DNA from: Symbiobacterium thermophilum
Lineage (GTDB): Bacteria > Bacillota > Sulfobacillia > UBA995
DNA: 33,804 nucleotides
Assembly: GCA_020725145.1 (NCBI GenBank)
Contig: DYFO01000023.1
Location: 1,290-35,093, forward strand
Reading direction: 5' to 3'
The notes under the pieces were generated by a model, which worked only from the letters and a program-made list of their open reading frames with translations, had not been told where the DNA came from and made no database searches. The first letter of the stretch is position 1; each line of letters begins with the position of its first letter. Both the position numbers and the translations under genes were made by a program. Of the stretch, positions 8,197-17,801 are shown piece after piece.

Positions 8197-9240
8197 ATGC
8201 CCACCATTTTGAGGATGGCGATCGCTCCCGCTGCGGCCGTGGAGGCCGGGGCCCTGGAGGTGCGGGCGGAGATCCTCAAGACCGAATCCAGACTGCTCTG
8301 GCGCTGGGGATTGGCCCTCGCGGGGCTCCTGGCCGGTGTGCTGGTGGCTGCGCGGCTGGCCACCCAGGCGCTGACGTTGCCCATCGCCCGGCTGTCGGCG
8401 GGAACGCGGCTGCTGAGCGAGGACCTCGCGTACCGCCTGGCGGAGCAAGGTGGCGACGAGCTTGGAGATCTGGCCCGTGCGCTGAACCGCATGGCCGAGC
8501 AGCTGGGGCTATCACGGCACCAGGCCGTCGAGGCGGCGAAGCGGGCGGGCGAGGAGCGCGAGCAGGCCGCCCGGGCGCGGGAGATCGCCGTGCTCCAGGA
8601 GCGCAACCGTCTGGCCCGTGAGATCCACGACACGCTGGCCCAGGGGCTGGCCGGCATGGTCCTGCAACTGGAGGCGGCCGAGGACGCGATGGCCGAGGGG
8701 GAAGGGGAGATGGCGCGCTCCCGCGTGTTGCGCGCCCGCCAGCTTGCCCGGGAGAGCCTTCGCGAGGCCAGGCGCTCGGTATGGAACCTGCGGCTCCGGC
8801 TCCCGGAGGCGGGCCTGGCCGCCGCCCTCGATGCGCTCGCGGCCCGCCTGCAAGCGGAGGGCATCGCCGTGAACCGGCACCTGGCCGACGTCGAGCTTGA
8901 CCCTCGGGTGGCGGAGGCCGTCTACCGTGTGGCCCAGGAGGCGGTGGCCAACGTTCTGCGTCACAGCCGTGCCGCCCACGTCGAGATCCGCCTGGAGGCG
9001 GAGGGTCCGGGCCTCGAGCTCGTGGTACGGGACGACGGCATGGGTTTTGAGCCGGCGGATCAAGAACCCGGCCCGGGAGGGGGTTTCGGGTTGTGGGCGA
9101 TGCGGGAACGTGTTGAGGGCGTGGGTGGGCAGTTGCGGGTGACAAGTTCCCCCGGCGCCGGGACCGAGGTGCGCGCGTGGGTGCCGCTCGAGGGAGGGGA
9201 TGGCGGTGGCACAGGCGATAAGGGTGCTGATCGTGGATGA
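8197..9240 (+). CDS. NarL-type sensor histidine kinase lacking its sensor domain
   Basis: A 347-residue kinase of the HisKA_3/HPK7 class. A single membrane helix (about residues 35-55) leads into a HAMP linker (to about residue 105, with DELGDLARALNRMAEQL). The dimerisation/phosphoacceptor helix carries H144 in LAREIHDTLAQ. The ATPase domain has the N box (EAVANVLRHSR), G1 box (DDGMGF) and G2 box (GFGLWAMRERV). The usual first membrane helix and extracytoplasmic sensor domain are absent: only about 30 residues precede the helix. The ATG at 8197 has GGAGGG 8 bases upstream; a TTG directly before it is also possible. It overlaps the response-regulator gene by 41 bases. It should phosphorylate that partner; what it senses is unclear. 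Confidence 0.9.
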   Translation: MPTILRMAIAPAAAVEAGALEVRAEILKTESRLLWRWGLALAGLLAGVLVAARLATQALTLPIARLSAGTRLLSEDLAYRLAEQGGDELGDLARALNRMAEQLGLSRHQAVEAAKRAGEEREQAARAREIAVLQERNRLAREIHDTLAQGLAGMVLQLEAAEDAMAEGEGEMARSRVLRARQLARESLREARRSVWNLRLRLPEAGLAAALDALAARLQAEGIAVNRHLADVELDPRVAEAVYRVAQEAVANVLRHSRAAHVEIRLEAEGPGLELVVRDDGMGFEPADQEPGPGGGFGLWAMRERVEGVGGQLRVTSSPGAGTEVRAWVPLEGGDGGGTGDKGADRG

Positions 9241-9865
9241 TCACCCGGTGGTGCGCGAGGGCCTCGAGCTGATGCTCGGCCGCCGGCCCAACCTGGCGGT
9301 GGTGGGGCAGGCCGCCGACGGGTGGGAGGCGCTGGAGCGGGCCAGGCAGCTGCGGCCGGACGTGGTGCTGATGGACCTCGGTCTGCCACGTCTTGACGGG
9401 GTGGAGGCCATCCGCCGCTTGCGCGGCGAGCTACCCGAGGTCCGGGTACTGGTGCTGACCACCTACGACCAGGACGACCTGGTGCTGGCCGGGCTGCGGG
9501 CCGGGGCGCGAGGCTACCTGCTCAAGGACGCCCCGCGCGAGGAGATCTTCCGGGCCATCGAGGGAGTCCACCGCGGCGAGACCATCCTGCATCCGGCGAT
9601 CGCCGCCCGCGTGGTGGAGCACGCCACCGCCCGCGGCGGAGAACAGGCTGCGGTCTTGGCCGACAGCCCTCTTTCCCAGCGGGAGCAGGAAGTGCTGTTC
9701 GGTCTGGCCGACGGACTCAGCAACCGTGAGATCGCCCGGCGCCTCGGGATCGCCGAAAGCACGGTCAAGACCCACGCCGCGAAGATCTTCGAAAAGCTCG
9801 GGGTGGGCGACCGCACCGAAGCGGTCACCACCGCCGTCCGCCGCGGCTGGTTGCGGTTGCGGTAG
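9200..9865 (+). CDS. NarL/FixJ-family response regulator
   Basis: A 221-residue DNA-binding response regulator. The receiver domain (residues about 5-120) has the acidic pair in LIVDDHPVVREG, the phosphoacceptor D59 in VVLMDLGLPRLDG, and the T/K positions in VLTTYDQ and YLLKDAP. The C-terminal LuxR-type helix-turn-helix (about 155-215) reads LSQREQEVLFGLADGLSNRE, then IAESTVKTHAAKIFEKLGV. The ATG at 9200 lies inside the end of the kinase gene with GGAGGGG directly before it; a GTG at 9206 has better spacing from that site. It is the obvious partner of the kinase at 8197. Its targets are not visible, but the downstream patatin-like gene is a candidate. Confidence 0.93.
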   Translation: MAVAQAIRVLIVDDHPVVREGLELMLGRRPNLAVVGQAADGWEALERARQLRPDVVLMDLGLPRLDGVEAIRRLRGELPEVRVLVLTTYDQDDLVLAGLRAGARGYLLKDAPREEIFRAIEGVHRGETILHPAIAARVVEHATARGGEQAAVLADSPLSQREQEVLFGLADGLSNREIARRLGIAESTVKTHAAKIFEKLGVGDRTEAVTTAVRRGWLRLR

Positions 9866-9989
9866 CTCCGACCCGCGCGGCGGGCGGAAGCAGCGGTCGG
9901 TATGCTCTCACTCTGCCCCACGTGCACCCCGGAGCCTTCAGGCCTTCATACGCGACCTCTTCCCGCGTACGCTTCAGGGGTGGTGTGAT

Positions 9990-10958
9990 TTGGCCGGGCG
10001 GGTCGTGGCCAACGCGGTCTTCGAGGGCGGCGGCGTCAAGGGCATCGGCCTGGCGGGTGCGGTGGCGGAGATGGAGGATGCCGGTTACCGCTGGAGCCAC
10101 CTGGCGGGCACCTCGGCGGGGGCGGTGGTGGCCGGCCTGCTGGCGGCCGGCTACCGCGGCGAGGAAATGGGCAAGCTCTTGGAAGAGGTCGACTTCAGAC
10201 GCTTTCTCGACTCCGGTGGGCTGCCGCCGCCGGTGGCGCTGGTCTTGCGCTGGGGGCTCTACCGCGGCCGGGTGTTTGAAGGATGGGTGCGGGAATTGCT
10301 CGCCGCCCGCGGCGTACGCCGCTTCGGCGACCTTGCCGACCCGCAGGCCCCCGACCGGCGTCTGTGTCATCGATTGCAGGTGATCGCCTCCGACCTGACG
10401 CTAAGGCGCATGCTGGTGCTGCCCCGCGACGCGTCACGCTACGGCCTGCACCCCGACCGCATGGACGTGGCACGGGCGATACGCATGAGTGCCTCGCTGC
10501 CCCTGTTGTACGAGCCGACACGCCTTGGCCGCCGCGGGCAGGCAAGCCTGGTGGTTGACGGCGGCCTGCTCAGCAACTTCCCCATCTGGCTGCTGGACGG
10601 CACCGGCCTCCCCACCATCGGCTTTTTGCTGGTGGAACCGTCCCACGGCCGGCCGAGCCGCATTCGCGGGCCGGTCAGTCTGATGTTGGCACTGGTCGGC
10701 ACCATGCTGGAAGCTCACGACCGGCGCCACCTGGAGGAGCGGGACTTCGCCCGCACGGTGGCCATCCCCACCCTGGGGGTGGGAACCGTCGAGTTCGATC
10801 TTGGCCGCGAGCGAAGGCGGCAGCTTTACCAGGCCGGCCGCCTGGCCGCCCGCCGCTTCCTGGAGACCTGGGACTTCGAGGCCTATCAAAGGCGGTTCGG
10901 CCCTGGAAGGCCGCGGACGGGAGGAATGCCCGAGGAGTCGGAGAAATGGGGGCGGTGA
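9990..10958 (+). CDS. Patatin-like phospholipase
   Basis: A lipid acyl hydrolase of the patatin/RssA family, about 322 residues. It has the oxyanion-hole loop FEGGGVKGIGLAG at residues about 9-21. The nucleophile elbow GTSAG has the catalytic S42, and the dyad aspartate is D190 in VVDGGLLSNFP, so both catalytic residues are present. There is no signal peptide; action at the inner face of the membrane is likely. I start at the TTG at 9990, which follows AGGGGTGGTGTGAT. A GTG at 10005 (VANAVFEGGG) is the alternative. The frame continues upstream through the response-regulator gene but is not protein-like there. It may be co-transcribed with the two-component system; 124 bases lie between them. 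Confidence 0.88.
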   Translation: MAGRVVANAVFEGGGVKGIGLAGAVAEMEDAGYRWSHLAGTSAGAVVAGLLAAGYRGEEMGKLLEEVDFRRFLDSGGLPPPVALVLRWGLYRGRVFEGWVRELLAARGVRRFGDLADPQAPDRRLCHRLQVIASDLTLRRMLVLPRDASRYGLHPDRMDVARAIRMSASLPLLYEPTRLGRRGQASLVVDGGLLSNFPIWLLDGTGLPTIGFLLVEPSHGRPSRIRGPVSLMLALVGTMLEAHDRRHLEERDFARTVAIPTLGVGTVEFDLGRERRRQLYQAGRLAARRFLETWDFEAYQRRFGPGRPRTGGMPEESEKWGR

Positions 10959-10982
10959 GGCACCGGGGGGGGAGGGATCTCC

Positions 10983-12473
10983 ATGGCGGAGGCCGAGGCG
11001 AGCCGGTGGCGGGTGGAAGTCCCGGCGGCGGCCGTGGTGCTGGGTGTTGCCGGTGATGTGCTGTTGCGGGCGTTGCCCTGGGGCGTGGGAGCCGCCCTGT
11101 GGATGGTGCTTTTGATGGCCGGGTCGGTCCTCGTGGCCGTGCGTGCCGGGATCCGCCCCCTTGACGGCACCCGGGCGTGGCTAGGCGCGGCCGCGATCTT
11201 CTTCGCCGCCGCCCTGGCCTGGCGGGATGCCGGGTTCCTGCGGGCGCTCAACGTGCTTGCCTTCCTGCTGGCGATGGGCCTGGCCGTAGCCAGGACGCGC
11301 GGTCCCTCCATCGCGCAAGCGGGCATCGCCGACCTGGCCGGTGACGTGCTGCGGGTGGGAGCCGGTGCCGCCTTCGGTGCCGCCCCCATGCTCTTTGGCG
11401 GGCTCAGGTGGCGCACGGAGGGTCGGGAGACCTGGAAGGCGGTGGCGGTGGCCGGGCTGCGGGGACTGCTCATGGCGCTTCCGCTGCTTGTCATCTTCGG
11501 CGCGCTGTTGGCGGCGGCCGACCCCGTGTTCGCGACACTGCTGGAGCGATGGCTTTGGGTCGATCTTGGAAAGCTCGTCTCGCACCTCCTGGTGGCAGGC
11601 GCCTTGGCCTGGGGTGTGCTCGGGGCCTTTCGGGAACAGGTGGCCGGCCGGCCGTGGGTGCCGCCGGCGGTGGTCCAGGCGCGCCGCCCCTGGCTGGGCC
11701 CGGTGGAGCCCGGGGTGGCGCTCGGCCTCGTGAACCTGCTGTTCCTGACCTTCGTGATCGTCCAGTTCCGCTACCTCTTTGGTGGGGCCTCCCTCGTCGG
11801 CGTGGTCTCAGGGTTCACCCATGCCACCTACGCCAGGCGAGGGTTCTTCGAGCTGGTGGCGGTGACGGGGCTCGTGCTGCCGGTGCTGCTGGGCACGCAC
11901 TGGCTTGTGCGTCCGGAGGATCGGCTCGCCCAGCGGATCTATCGGAGTCTGGCCTGGCTGACGGTTGGGCTGGTGGCGGTGATGATGGCCTCCGCGCTAT
12001 ACCGGCTGTGGCTCTACTTCGACCGCTACGGCCTGACCACCTCGCGGCTTTACGCGGGGACGTTCATGCTGGGGCTGGCGCTGGTGTTCGCCTGGTTCTC
12101 CGCCACCGTGTTGAGAGGGCGCCGCGAGCGCTTCGCCGTTGGGGCCCTGGCCGTCGGGCTCGGGGTGGTGTTGCTTTTGAACTTCGCCAACCCCAACGGA
12201 CTGGTAGCGAAGGTGAACGTCGGTCGCGCGGCCGAGGGCCACCCGCTGGACGCCTGGTACCTCGCCGTCCTCGGTGCCGATGCGGCTCCTTTCCTGCTGG
12301 CCTCACTGGACGCGCTGCCCGCAGGCCCCCGGGAAACGGTTGCGAGCCATCTACTGGTCCGCTGGGGAGACGGCGGACGTAGGGACTGGCGCACCTGGAA
12401 CTGGGCACGGGCCAGCGCCCGGCAGGCCGTGCGGGCCCAGGAGGACAAGCTGCGTGCCTATCTGCCACGCTGA
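10983..12473 (+). CDS. DUF4153/DUF4173-type polytopic membrane protein
   Basis: A 496-residue membrane protein with roughly eleven to twelve hydrophobic helices between residues 15 and 400 and a short cytoplasmic tail. The motifs THATYARRGFFELVAV, GLTTSRLYAG and NFANPNGLVAKVNVGRA match the DUF4173 (DUF4153-like) family, whose members are often encoded with regulators of envelope functions but have no established activity. The ATG at 10983 has an excellent ribosome site (GGGGGGGAGGGATCTCC). It begins 24 bases after the patatin-like gene, so co-transcription is likely. Confidence 0.82.
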   Translation: MAEAEASRWRVEVPAAAVVLGVAGDVLLRALPWGVGAALWMVLLMAGSVLVAVRAGIRPLDGTRAWLGAAAIFFAAALAWRDAGFLRALNVLAFLLAMGLAVARTRGPSIAQAGIADLAGDVLRVGAGAAFGAAPMLFGGLRWRTEGRETWKAVAVAGLRGLLMALPLLVIFGALLAAADPVFATLLERWLWVDLGKLVSHLLVAGALAWGVLGAFREQVAGRPWVPPAVVQARRPWLGPVEPGVALGLVNLLFLTFVIVQFRYLFGGASLVGVVSGFTHATYARRGFFELVAVTGLVLPVLLGTHWLVRPEDRLAQRIYRSLAWLTVGLVAVMMASALYRLWLYFDRYGLTTSRLYAGTFMLGLALVFAWFSATVLRGRRERFAVGALAVGLGVVLLLNFANPNGLVAKVNVGRAAEGHPLDAWYLAVLGADAAPFLLASLDALPAGPRETVASHLLVRWGDGGRRDWRTWNWARASARQAVRAQEDKLRAYLPR

Positions 12474-12556
12474 GGGGCCGCCTCCCCACCGCGGGAGGAA
12501 CCGCTGCCGCAGGCAGGGAATCTCCGGTCAGGAAGATGGAGAGAGGGGTGCGGGGC

Positions 12557-13045
12557 GTGAAGGCCGGGGACGTTATGAAAAGTCCGGTGATCACCGTGCG
12601 GCAGGACGCCTCCCTCGCCGAGGTGGCGCGCCTGCTGGACGAGCACCGGATAAGCGGCATGCCGGTGGTCGACGCGACGGGCTGCATGGTGGGGATCGTC
12701 TCGGAGTACGACCTCATCCGTCGCAGCCAGAAGCTGCAGCTGAAGATCATGCGGGACACGCTGGGCTGGATCTCGCCTCACACCACGGTGGAGGAGATCG
12801 CCCGCTTCACCCGTGGCATCTGCAAGGTGGGCCAGACCCCGGTGCAAGAGGTGATGACCCGCAAAGTCTTCAGCGTGGACGAGGACACCTCCCTGGAGGA
12901 CGTGGCCCTGTTGATGACGAGGAAGAAGGTCAACCGGCTGCCGGTGGTACGCCAGGGCAAGCCGGTGGGCATCATCACCCGTGGCGACCTCATCTGGGCG
13001 ATGGCCAACCTGTGTGAGCGGCCGGGAGGACTCGGGAAAACCTGA
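12557..13045 (+). CDS. Tandem CBS-domain protein
   Basis: A stand-alone pair of CBS domains, about 162 residues. CBS1 is at residues about 2-62 (KAGDVMKSPVITVRQDASL, ISGMPVVDATGCMVGIVSEYD). CBS2 is at about 97-155 (VQEVMTRKVFSVDEDTSLED, VNRLPVVRQGKPVGIITRGD). Such pairs form a disc that binds adenosyl ligands (AMP, ATP, SAM), and they commonly sense energy state. The GTG at 12557 has GGGGTG 6 bases before it and starts right at the domain; an ATG at 12536 would add seven residues but has a poorly spaced site. The stop overlaps the CoaBC start (TGATG), which suggests translational coupling. Confidence 0.9.
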   Translation: MKAGDVMKSPVITVRQDASLAEVARLLDEHRISGMPVVDATGCMVGIVSEYDLIRRSQKLQLKIMRDTLGWISPHTTVEEIARFTRGICKVGQTPVQEVMTRKVFSVDEDTSLEDVALLMTRKKVNRLPVVRQGKPVGIITRGDLIWAMANLCERPGGLGKT

Positions 13046-14304
13046 TGTGGGAGGTGTCGGGCGGCCCCGCCCGGACGCCGATGCTCGAGGGCAAGCAGGT
13101 CGTCGTGGGAGTGACGGGAGGCATCGCCGCCTACAAGGCGGCCGAGGTGGTCAGCCGCCTGCGGCAGCTGGGGGCGGAGGTGCACGTGATCATGACCCGG
13201 GCGGCCACCCAGCTTGTGGGGCCGCTCACCTTCCAGACCCTCTCGGGTAACCCGGTGCTCACCGACCTCTTCGCCGAACCCAAGCGCTGGAACGTCGAGC
13301 ACATCGCCCTGGCCGACCGTGCCGACCTCCTCCTGATCGTGCCCGCCACCGCCAACATCCTGGGCAAGCTGGCCTCCGGCATCGCCGACGACTATCTTTC
13401 CACCACGGTGATGGCCACCGCGGCGCCGGTGGTGCTGGCGCCGGCCATGCACCACCGCATGTGGCAAAATCCCGTCGTTCAGGAAAACGTGCAGCGACTG
13501 CGGCGCCTGGGTTATGAGATCATCGAACCCGAGCACGGCCGTCTGGCCTCGGGTGGGGTGGGCATGGGCAGACTGCCCGATCCGCCGGTGATCGTCGAGG
13601 CGGTGGTGCGGTTGCTCGGGGGGCGAAGAGATCTTGACGGGTTGAAGGTGCTGGTCACCGCGGGGCCCACCCGGGAGCGTCTTGACCCTGTGCGTTACCT
13701 GTCCAATTTCTCCTCGGGCAAGATGGGTTACGCGCTGGCCGCCGCCGCGTGTCGGCGCGGGGCCCAGGTTATCCTGATCTCAGGTCCCGTGGTCCTCGAG
13801 CCTCCCACCGGGGTGGAACTCGTGGCGGTGGAAAGCGCCGAGGAGATGGCCGCGGAAGTGCGCCGCCGGGTAGGCGAGGTGAAGGTGGTGGTCATGGCCG
13901 CTGCGGTGGCCGACTACCGGCCGGCCGAACCCTCGACGCGCAAGCTCAAGCGCGGTCCGGACGAGCTCGCGCTGCGCCTGGTGCCCAACGCCGACATCCT
14001 CGCCTCGCTCCGGACGCAGAAGAAGGACCTGTTCCTGGTGGGATTCGCCGCCGAGACCGAGGACCTGGTGGCCAACGCCCGTGCCAAGCTCGAGCGCAAG
14101 CACCTCGACCTCATCTGCGCCAACCGCGTCGACCTTCCCGGTTGCGGCTTCGGCTCCGACACCAACGCGCTCACGCTGATAGACCGCCGTGGCCGGGTGG
14201 TGGAGATCCCCCTCCAGGACAAGCTCAAGGTGGCCCACGCCGTTTGGGATCATGTCGTACGGATGCTGGCCGAGGACGGCGGAGGTTGCCTTCCCGACCC
14301 ATAA
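13045..14304 (+). CDS. coaBC: Bifunctional phosphopantothenoylcysteine decarboxylase/synthetase
   Basis: CoaBC (Dfp), 419 residues, makes 4'-phosphopantetheine from phosphopantothenate and cysteine for coenzyme A. The N-terminal CoaC flavoprotein (about 13-190) begins VVVGVTGGIAAYKAAE and has the catalytic histidine in VEHIALADRAD. Its PAMH motif replaces the PAMN of E. coli, and LASGGVGMGRLPDP has Ser where E. coli has Cys; both variants are familiar from actinobacterial-type enzymes. The CoaB part (about 205-405) has VLVTAGPTRERLDPVRYLSN, FSSGKMG, AAVADYRP and the RKLKR lysine loop. The ATG at 13045 overlaps the CBS gene stop; an ATG at 13081 (MLEGKQVVVG) would start exactly at the fold but lacks a ribosome site. 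Its partner coaX is encoded convergently next door. Confidence 0.96.
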   Translation: MWEVSGGPARTPMLEGKQVVVGVTGGIAAYKAAEVVSRLRQLGAEVHVIMTRAATQLVGPLTFQTLSGNPVLTDLFAEPKRWNVEHIALADRADLLLIVPATANILGKLASGIADDYLSTTVMATAAPVVLAPAMHHRMWQNPVVQENVQRLRRLGYEIIEPEHGRLASGGVGMGRLPDPPVIVEAVVRLLGGRRDLDGLKVLVTAGPTRERLDPVRYLSNFSSGKMGYALAAAACRRGAQVILISGPVVLEPPTGVELVAVESAEEMAAEVRRRVGEVKVVVMAAAVADYRPAEPSTRKLKRGPDELALRLVPNADILASLRTQKKDLFLVGFAAETEDLVANARAKLERKHLDLICANRVDLPGCGFGSDTNALTLIDRRGRVVEIPLQDKLKVAHAVWDHVVRMLAEDGGGCLPDP

Positions 14305-14336
14305 AGACAAACCCCCGAGCCCCATGGCCCGGGGGT
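14304..14336 (-). terminator. Rho-independent terminator for the coaX operon
   Basis: The stem acccccg (14311-14317) pairs with cgggggt (14330-14336), with an inner GCC/GGC helix. Read on the minus strand the hairpin is followed by TTTGTCTTTAT (14313-14303), a T-rich tail, so it serves coaX. On the plus strand the tail is not T-rich, so termination of coaBC would be weaker. Confidence 0.75.
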
Positions 14337-14354
14337 CTGGCCTCACCCGGTGCT

Positions 14355-15133
<779 letters not shown>

Positions 15134-15134
<1 letters not shown>

Positions 15135-15868
15135 CAAGATGCCTTCACCTCCGGGCCGCGGCCCTGGCCCATGAAATGCTCCACCGCCCGGTATACCGCG
15201 CCCACCAGCACCATCGCCACCAGTATTTCCGGCAGTCCGTGAAGCACTCCCACCGCCACCGCCGCCTTGCCGGGCAGATACCCCCGCCAGACGATCAGTC
15301 CCAACACCCCCACGGTGTTGGTCAGCGTGCCGGCCAGCGCCGCAACCATCGGCGCCCCGCCGGCGCGCCGCACCACCAGGAAGGCGCCGGCGCCGGCCAG
15401 CACGGCCGCGACAACCGCCGCCGCTTCGGGCAGCCCGGGATGGACGGCCACCGCCTGCACGCCTTCCAGGCCCACCAGCGCGCTGTGGCCGATCACCACC
15501 GCCACCGCCAGCACCAGCAGGGGCTGCGTCCAGCGGCCTTTGGACAGGCGGAAGGTGTAGGCGGCGACCACGCCGATGAGGATGCGGGGGAGAAAAGCCA
15601 CCAGCGGGTCGGAGAACATGAGCTTGACCACCGGGTTGGGAGACAGCTGGGCCCGCCAGAAGCTGAACGCCCCGAAGATGAACCCCACCATCGCTCCGGC
15701 CAGGGGGCCTTCGAGCACGCCGGCGAGGATGGTGGGCAGGTGCATGGTGGTGGCGCTGCCTGCGGGGGTGGGGACGGGGATGAAACCTCCGACCGGGGCA
15801 AGCCCCAGCGCTACCGTGAGCCCGCCCAGCAGGCCCACGGTGACGATCTGCCGCGTCCTAAGACGCAT
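15134..15868 (-). CDS. ECF transporter S component, probable pantothenate uptake
   Basis: A 244-residue membrane protein with about six hydrophobic helices. It resembles substrate-binding (S) components of energy-coupling factor transporters: a short basic start (MRLRTRQ), then IVTVGLLGGLTVALGLAPVG, a loop with TTMHLPTILAGVLEGPLAG, and a GFIFGAFSFWRAQ helix. The ATG at 15868-15866 has GGAGGTG 6 bases upstream; the frame continues upstream but is antisense noise. Its stop overlaps the coaX start by one base, and this coupling is why I infer pantothenate as the substrate. No EcfA or EcfT gene is in the window, so it would use a shared module (group II). Confidence 0.82.
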
Positions 15869-15974
15869 CGTGAGCACCTCCGTTCCGGTTCGCGAAGGAT
15901 ACCGGACGTATTGGAACGCGTCTTGCACCACCCGGCATCCGGGGCCATGCGGCTCCCGGCACCGGGAAAAACGG

Positions 15975-16934
15975 CTAGCCTTGAAGATCCCGCCATGCGG
16001 GTACCGGTCCCCATGCGGTGGCGGCACGCACCGCGCGCGCCACTCCCAGGGCCACCGCCTCGGCGGCCAGCGCTCCCACCACGGTGACGTCGGCCTCATA
16101 CTTGCCGGTGGCCAGTGCGAAGACGGTGTCGCCGTCGTACATCGTATGGCAGGGACGAATGACCCGTGCCAGGCCGTCGTGGGCCATCTGGGCGACCTTG
16201 TTGGCCCCTTCCTTGCTCAGCTTGGCGTTGGTAGCCACCACCGCGAGCGTGGTGCTGGCGGCCGGTCCCAGGGAAGGCGTAGCCAGTCCCAGAAGGCTCA
16301 GCGTTCCGCCCGGCCGGCCCGTGGCGGGATCACGCAGGCCGGCCAGGGGGGTTGCCGTCTCGGGGCAGAAGACGTCGCCGAAAGCGTTCACGGCCACCAG
16401 CGCTCCTACCGCAAGTTCCCCCGTCCCCCGCACCAGGGAGCTTCCCAGTCCGCCGCGCATGGCGTGCGCCAGACCCAGCAGCTTGCCCACGGTGCAGCCG
16501 GTGCCTGCGCCCACGCTGCCCTCGGCTACGGGCGAAGCGCCCGCGTTCCGGCAGGCCGCGTAGCCTTGCTCGGGACCGGGGCGGACGCCGGGATCGCCCA
16601 GCGCCAGGTCGAAAAGCACGGCGGCGGCGACGATGGGTACGTGCGCCACCCCCGTCGGGAAACCTTCACCCTGCTCCTCAAGATAGCGCATGACCCCGTC
16701 CGCCGCCGCCAGCCCGAAGGCGCTGCCGCCCGTCAGCAGCACCGCATGCGCCCGCTCCACCAGGTTGACGGGGCGAAGAAGGTCGGTCTCGCGTGTGCCC
16801 GGGGCCGAGCCCCGCACGTCCACACCGGCGACGGCGCCGCCGGGGGTCAGCACCACCGTGCAGCCGGTCATGCCCACGGGATCGGTGGTATGACCGACCA
16901 GGATGCCCTCGATGGCGGTGAGCGTGTCGTTCAC
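15975..16934 (-). CDS. P1-family (DmpA/S58) peptidase
   Basis: A 319-residue member of the DmpA/L-aminopeptidase-D-esterase family, which cleaves itself to expose an N-terminal nucleophile. Family signatures: IEGILVGHTTDPVGMTGCTV at the start, GVDVRGSAPGTRETDLL, HAVLLTGGSAFGLAAADGVM, GSVGAGTGCTVGK, and STTLAVVATNAKLSKEGANK, whose Ser/Thr run is the likely autoprocessing/nucleophile region at about residues 229-231. The GTG start at 16934 has GGAGGTC 6-7 bases upstream. It lies 106 bases upstream of the transporter gene on the same strand, so it may be the first gene of that operon or separate. It probably acts in the cytoplasm on small peptides or amides; the substrate is unknown. Confidence 0.88.
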   Translation of the reverse strand: MNDTLTAIEGILVGHTTDPVGMTGCTVVLTPGGAVAGVDVRGSAPGTRETDLLRPVNLVERAHAVLLTGGSAFGLAAADGVMRYLEEQGEGFPTGVAHVPIVAAAVLFDLALGDPGVRPGPEQGYAACRNAGASPVAEGSVGAGTGCTVGKLLGLAHAMRGGLGSSLVRGTGELAVGALVAVNAFGDVFCPETATPLAGLRDPATGRPGGTLSLLGLATPSLGPAASTTLAVVATNAKLSKEGANKVAQMAHDGLARVIRPCHTMYDGDTVFALATGKYEADVTVVGALAAEAVALGVARAVRAATAWGPVPAWRDLQG

Positions 16935-17134
16935 GGCACGACCTCCGGCTTGGCGGGCTCGCTATCGCGGGGCAGGGAGTTCTATTCGACCTGCCGCGAC
17001 TCCTGCCGGAGGCGGGATAGCTTGGCGCGGCAAGAGCGGCCTTGCGGCAATAGCAGGACGCGGATACCCACTCTGGCGGCTTTGAGGAAACGTTGAACGT
17101 TTCCGCCGGCAGCCTCGTCTTCAGGCCGGAGAGG

Positions 17135-17741
17135 ATGGTAGACCGATGGATCGACGCCCGGCGCCAGTTCGCGGCAACCACGCGCTATGAGCTGAAGGGT
17201 GCGGGCAAGGGCCGAGGTGACGGTGGACAACCGCACCGGCCAGGTCCTTCACCGTCTGCCCTTCGTGCTCAACGGCGTCTTCGAGGTGGAGGAGGTAGGC
17301 GTCGACGGCACGGCCGCGGCGTGGCGGAGCTGGGGGCACCGGCTTGCGGTCGAGCTGCCGTACCCGCTCGACCCGGGTGAGGATGCGGTGGTCACCTTCC
17401 GCTACGCCGGGACGGTATGGGTCTTTGGCCGCCGTGGGACTTCCAGGCCGGGCCTCGTGGCGGGAGCGTGGGCCCAGGGCGCGTTGCTTCCCGCCGGCCT
17501 CGGGGAAGGGGGCCACCTCGAGGCCGAGCGGCAGGCGCGACCGTACGCGGACGCGCGCGAGGAGTGGCGTGTGCGGCTGCCGCGCGACGTGTACCCCGAG
17601 GCGCTGCGCGCGCTTTGCGATCACGCGCGGCGACGGGGGTGGGAGGCGGTCATGGCCCGGTGTGCCGACCTTTATGCCCTGGTCCGGCAGGGCGAACTCG
17701 ACCTGGCGGCGGTGCCGGCGGCCACCGGCGGCGGGTGGTAA
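17135..17741 (+). pseudogene. Internally deleted, frameshifted copy of the downstream permease/M1-like gene
   Basis: Three separated pieces of the 727-residue gene at 17802 survive here in order. At 17135 an ATG with GGAGAGG opens a frame with RRQFAATTRYELK, matching RQFLATLRYELK at the start of the downstream protein. After a jump and a change of frame comes LHRLPFVLNGVFEVEEVGVDG to VAGAWAQGALLPAG, matching FVLNGVFEVTEVHVDG to VAGTWAQGSLLPAG. After a second jump the end RALCDHARRRGWEAV then LYALVRQGELDLAAV matches NALFDYFARHGREAA then LYPLVHRAELDLAAV. All membrane helices and the peptidase-like core are gone. The part from 17199 to 17741 is still an open frame of 180 codons and could be translated. 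Confidence 0.82.
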
Positions 17742-17801
17742 TCGGGGACCGAGCGTCACTGCCGGCCGTTTCGACCCGAGATAGGAGGGGGAGTTGAAAG
17801 G

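Noticed and set aside
12481-12498. Hairpin CCTCCC-CACCGC-GGGAGG after the DUF4173 gene
   Set aside because: There is no T tract, and the downstream half looks more like a purine-rich patch; not enough to call a terminator.
15576-17096. Open frame of 506 codons on the plus strand
   Set aside because: It is antisense to the ECF S-component and P1-peptidase genes, which have clear family motifs and ribosome sites; its own translation is low-complexity.
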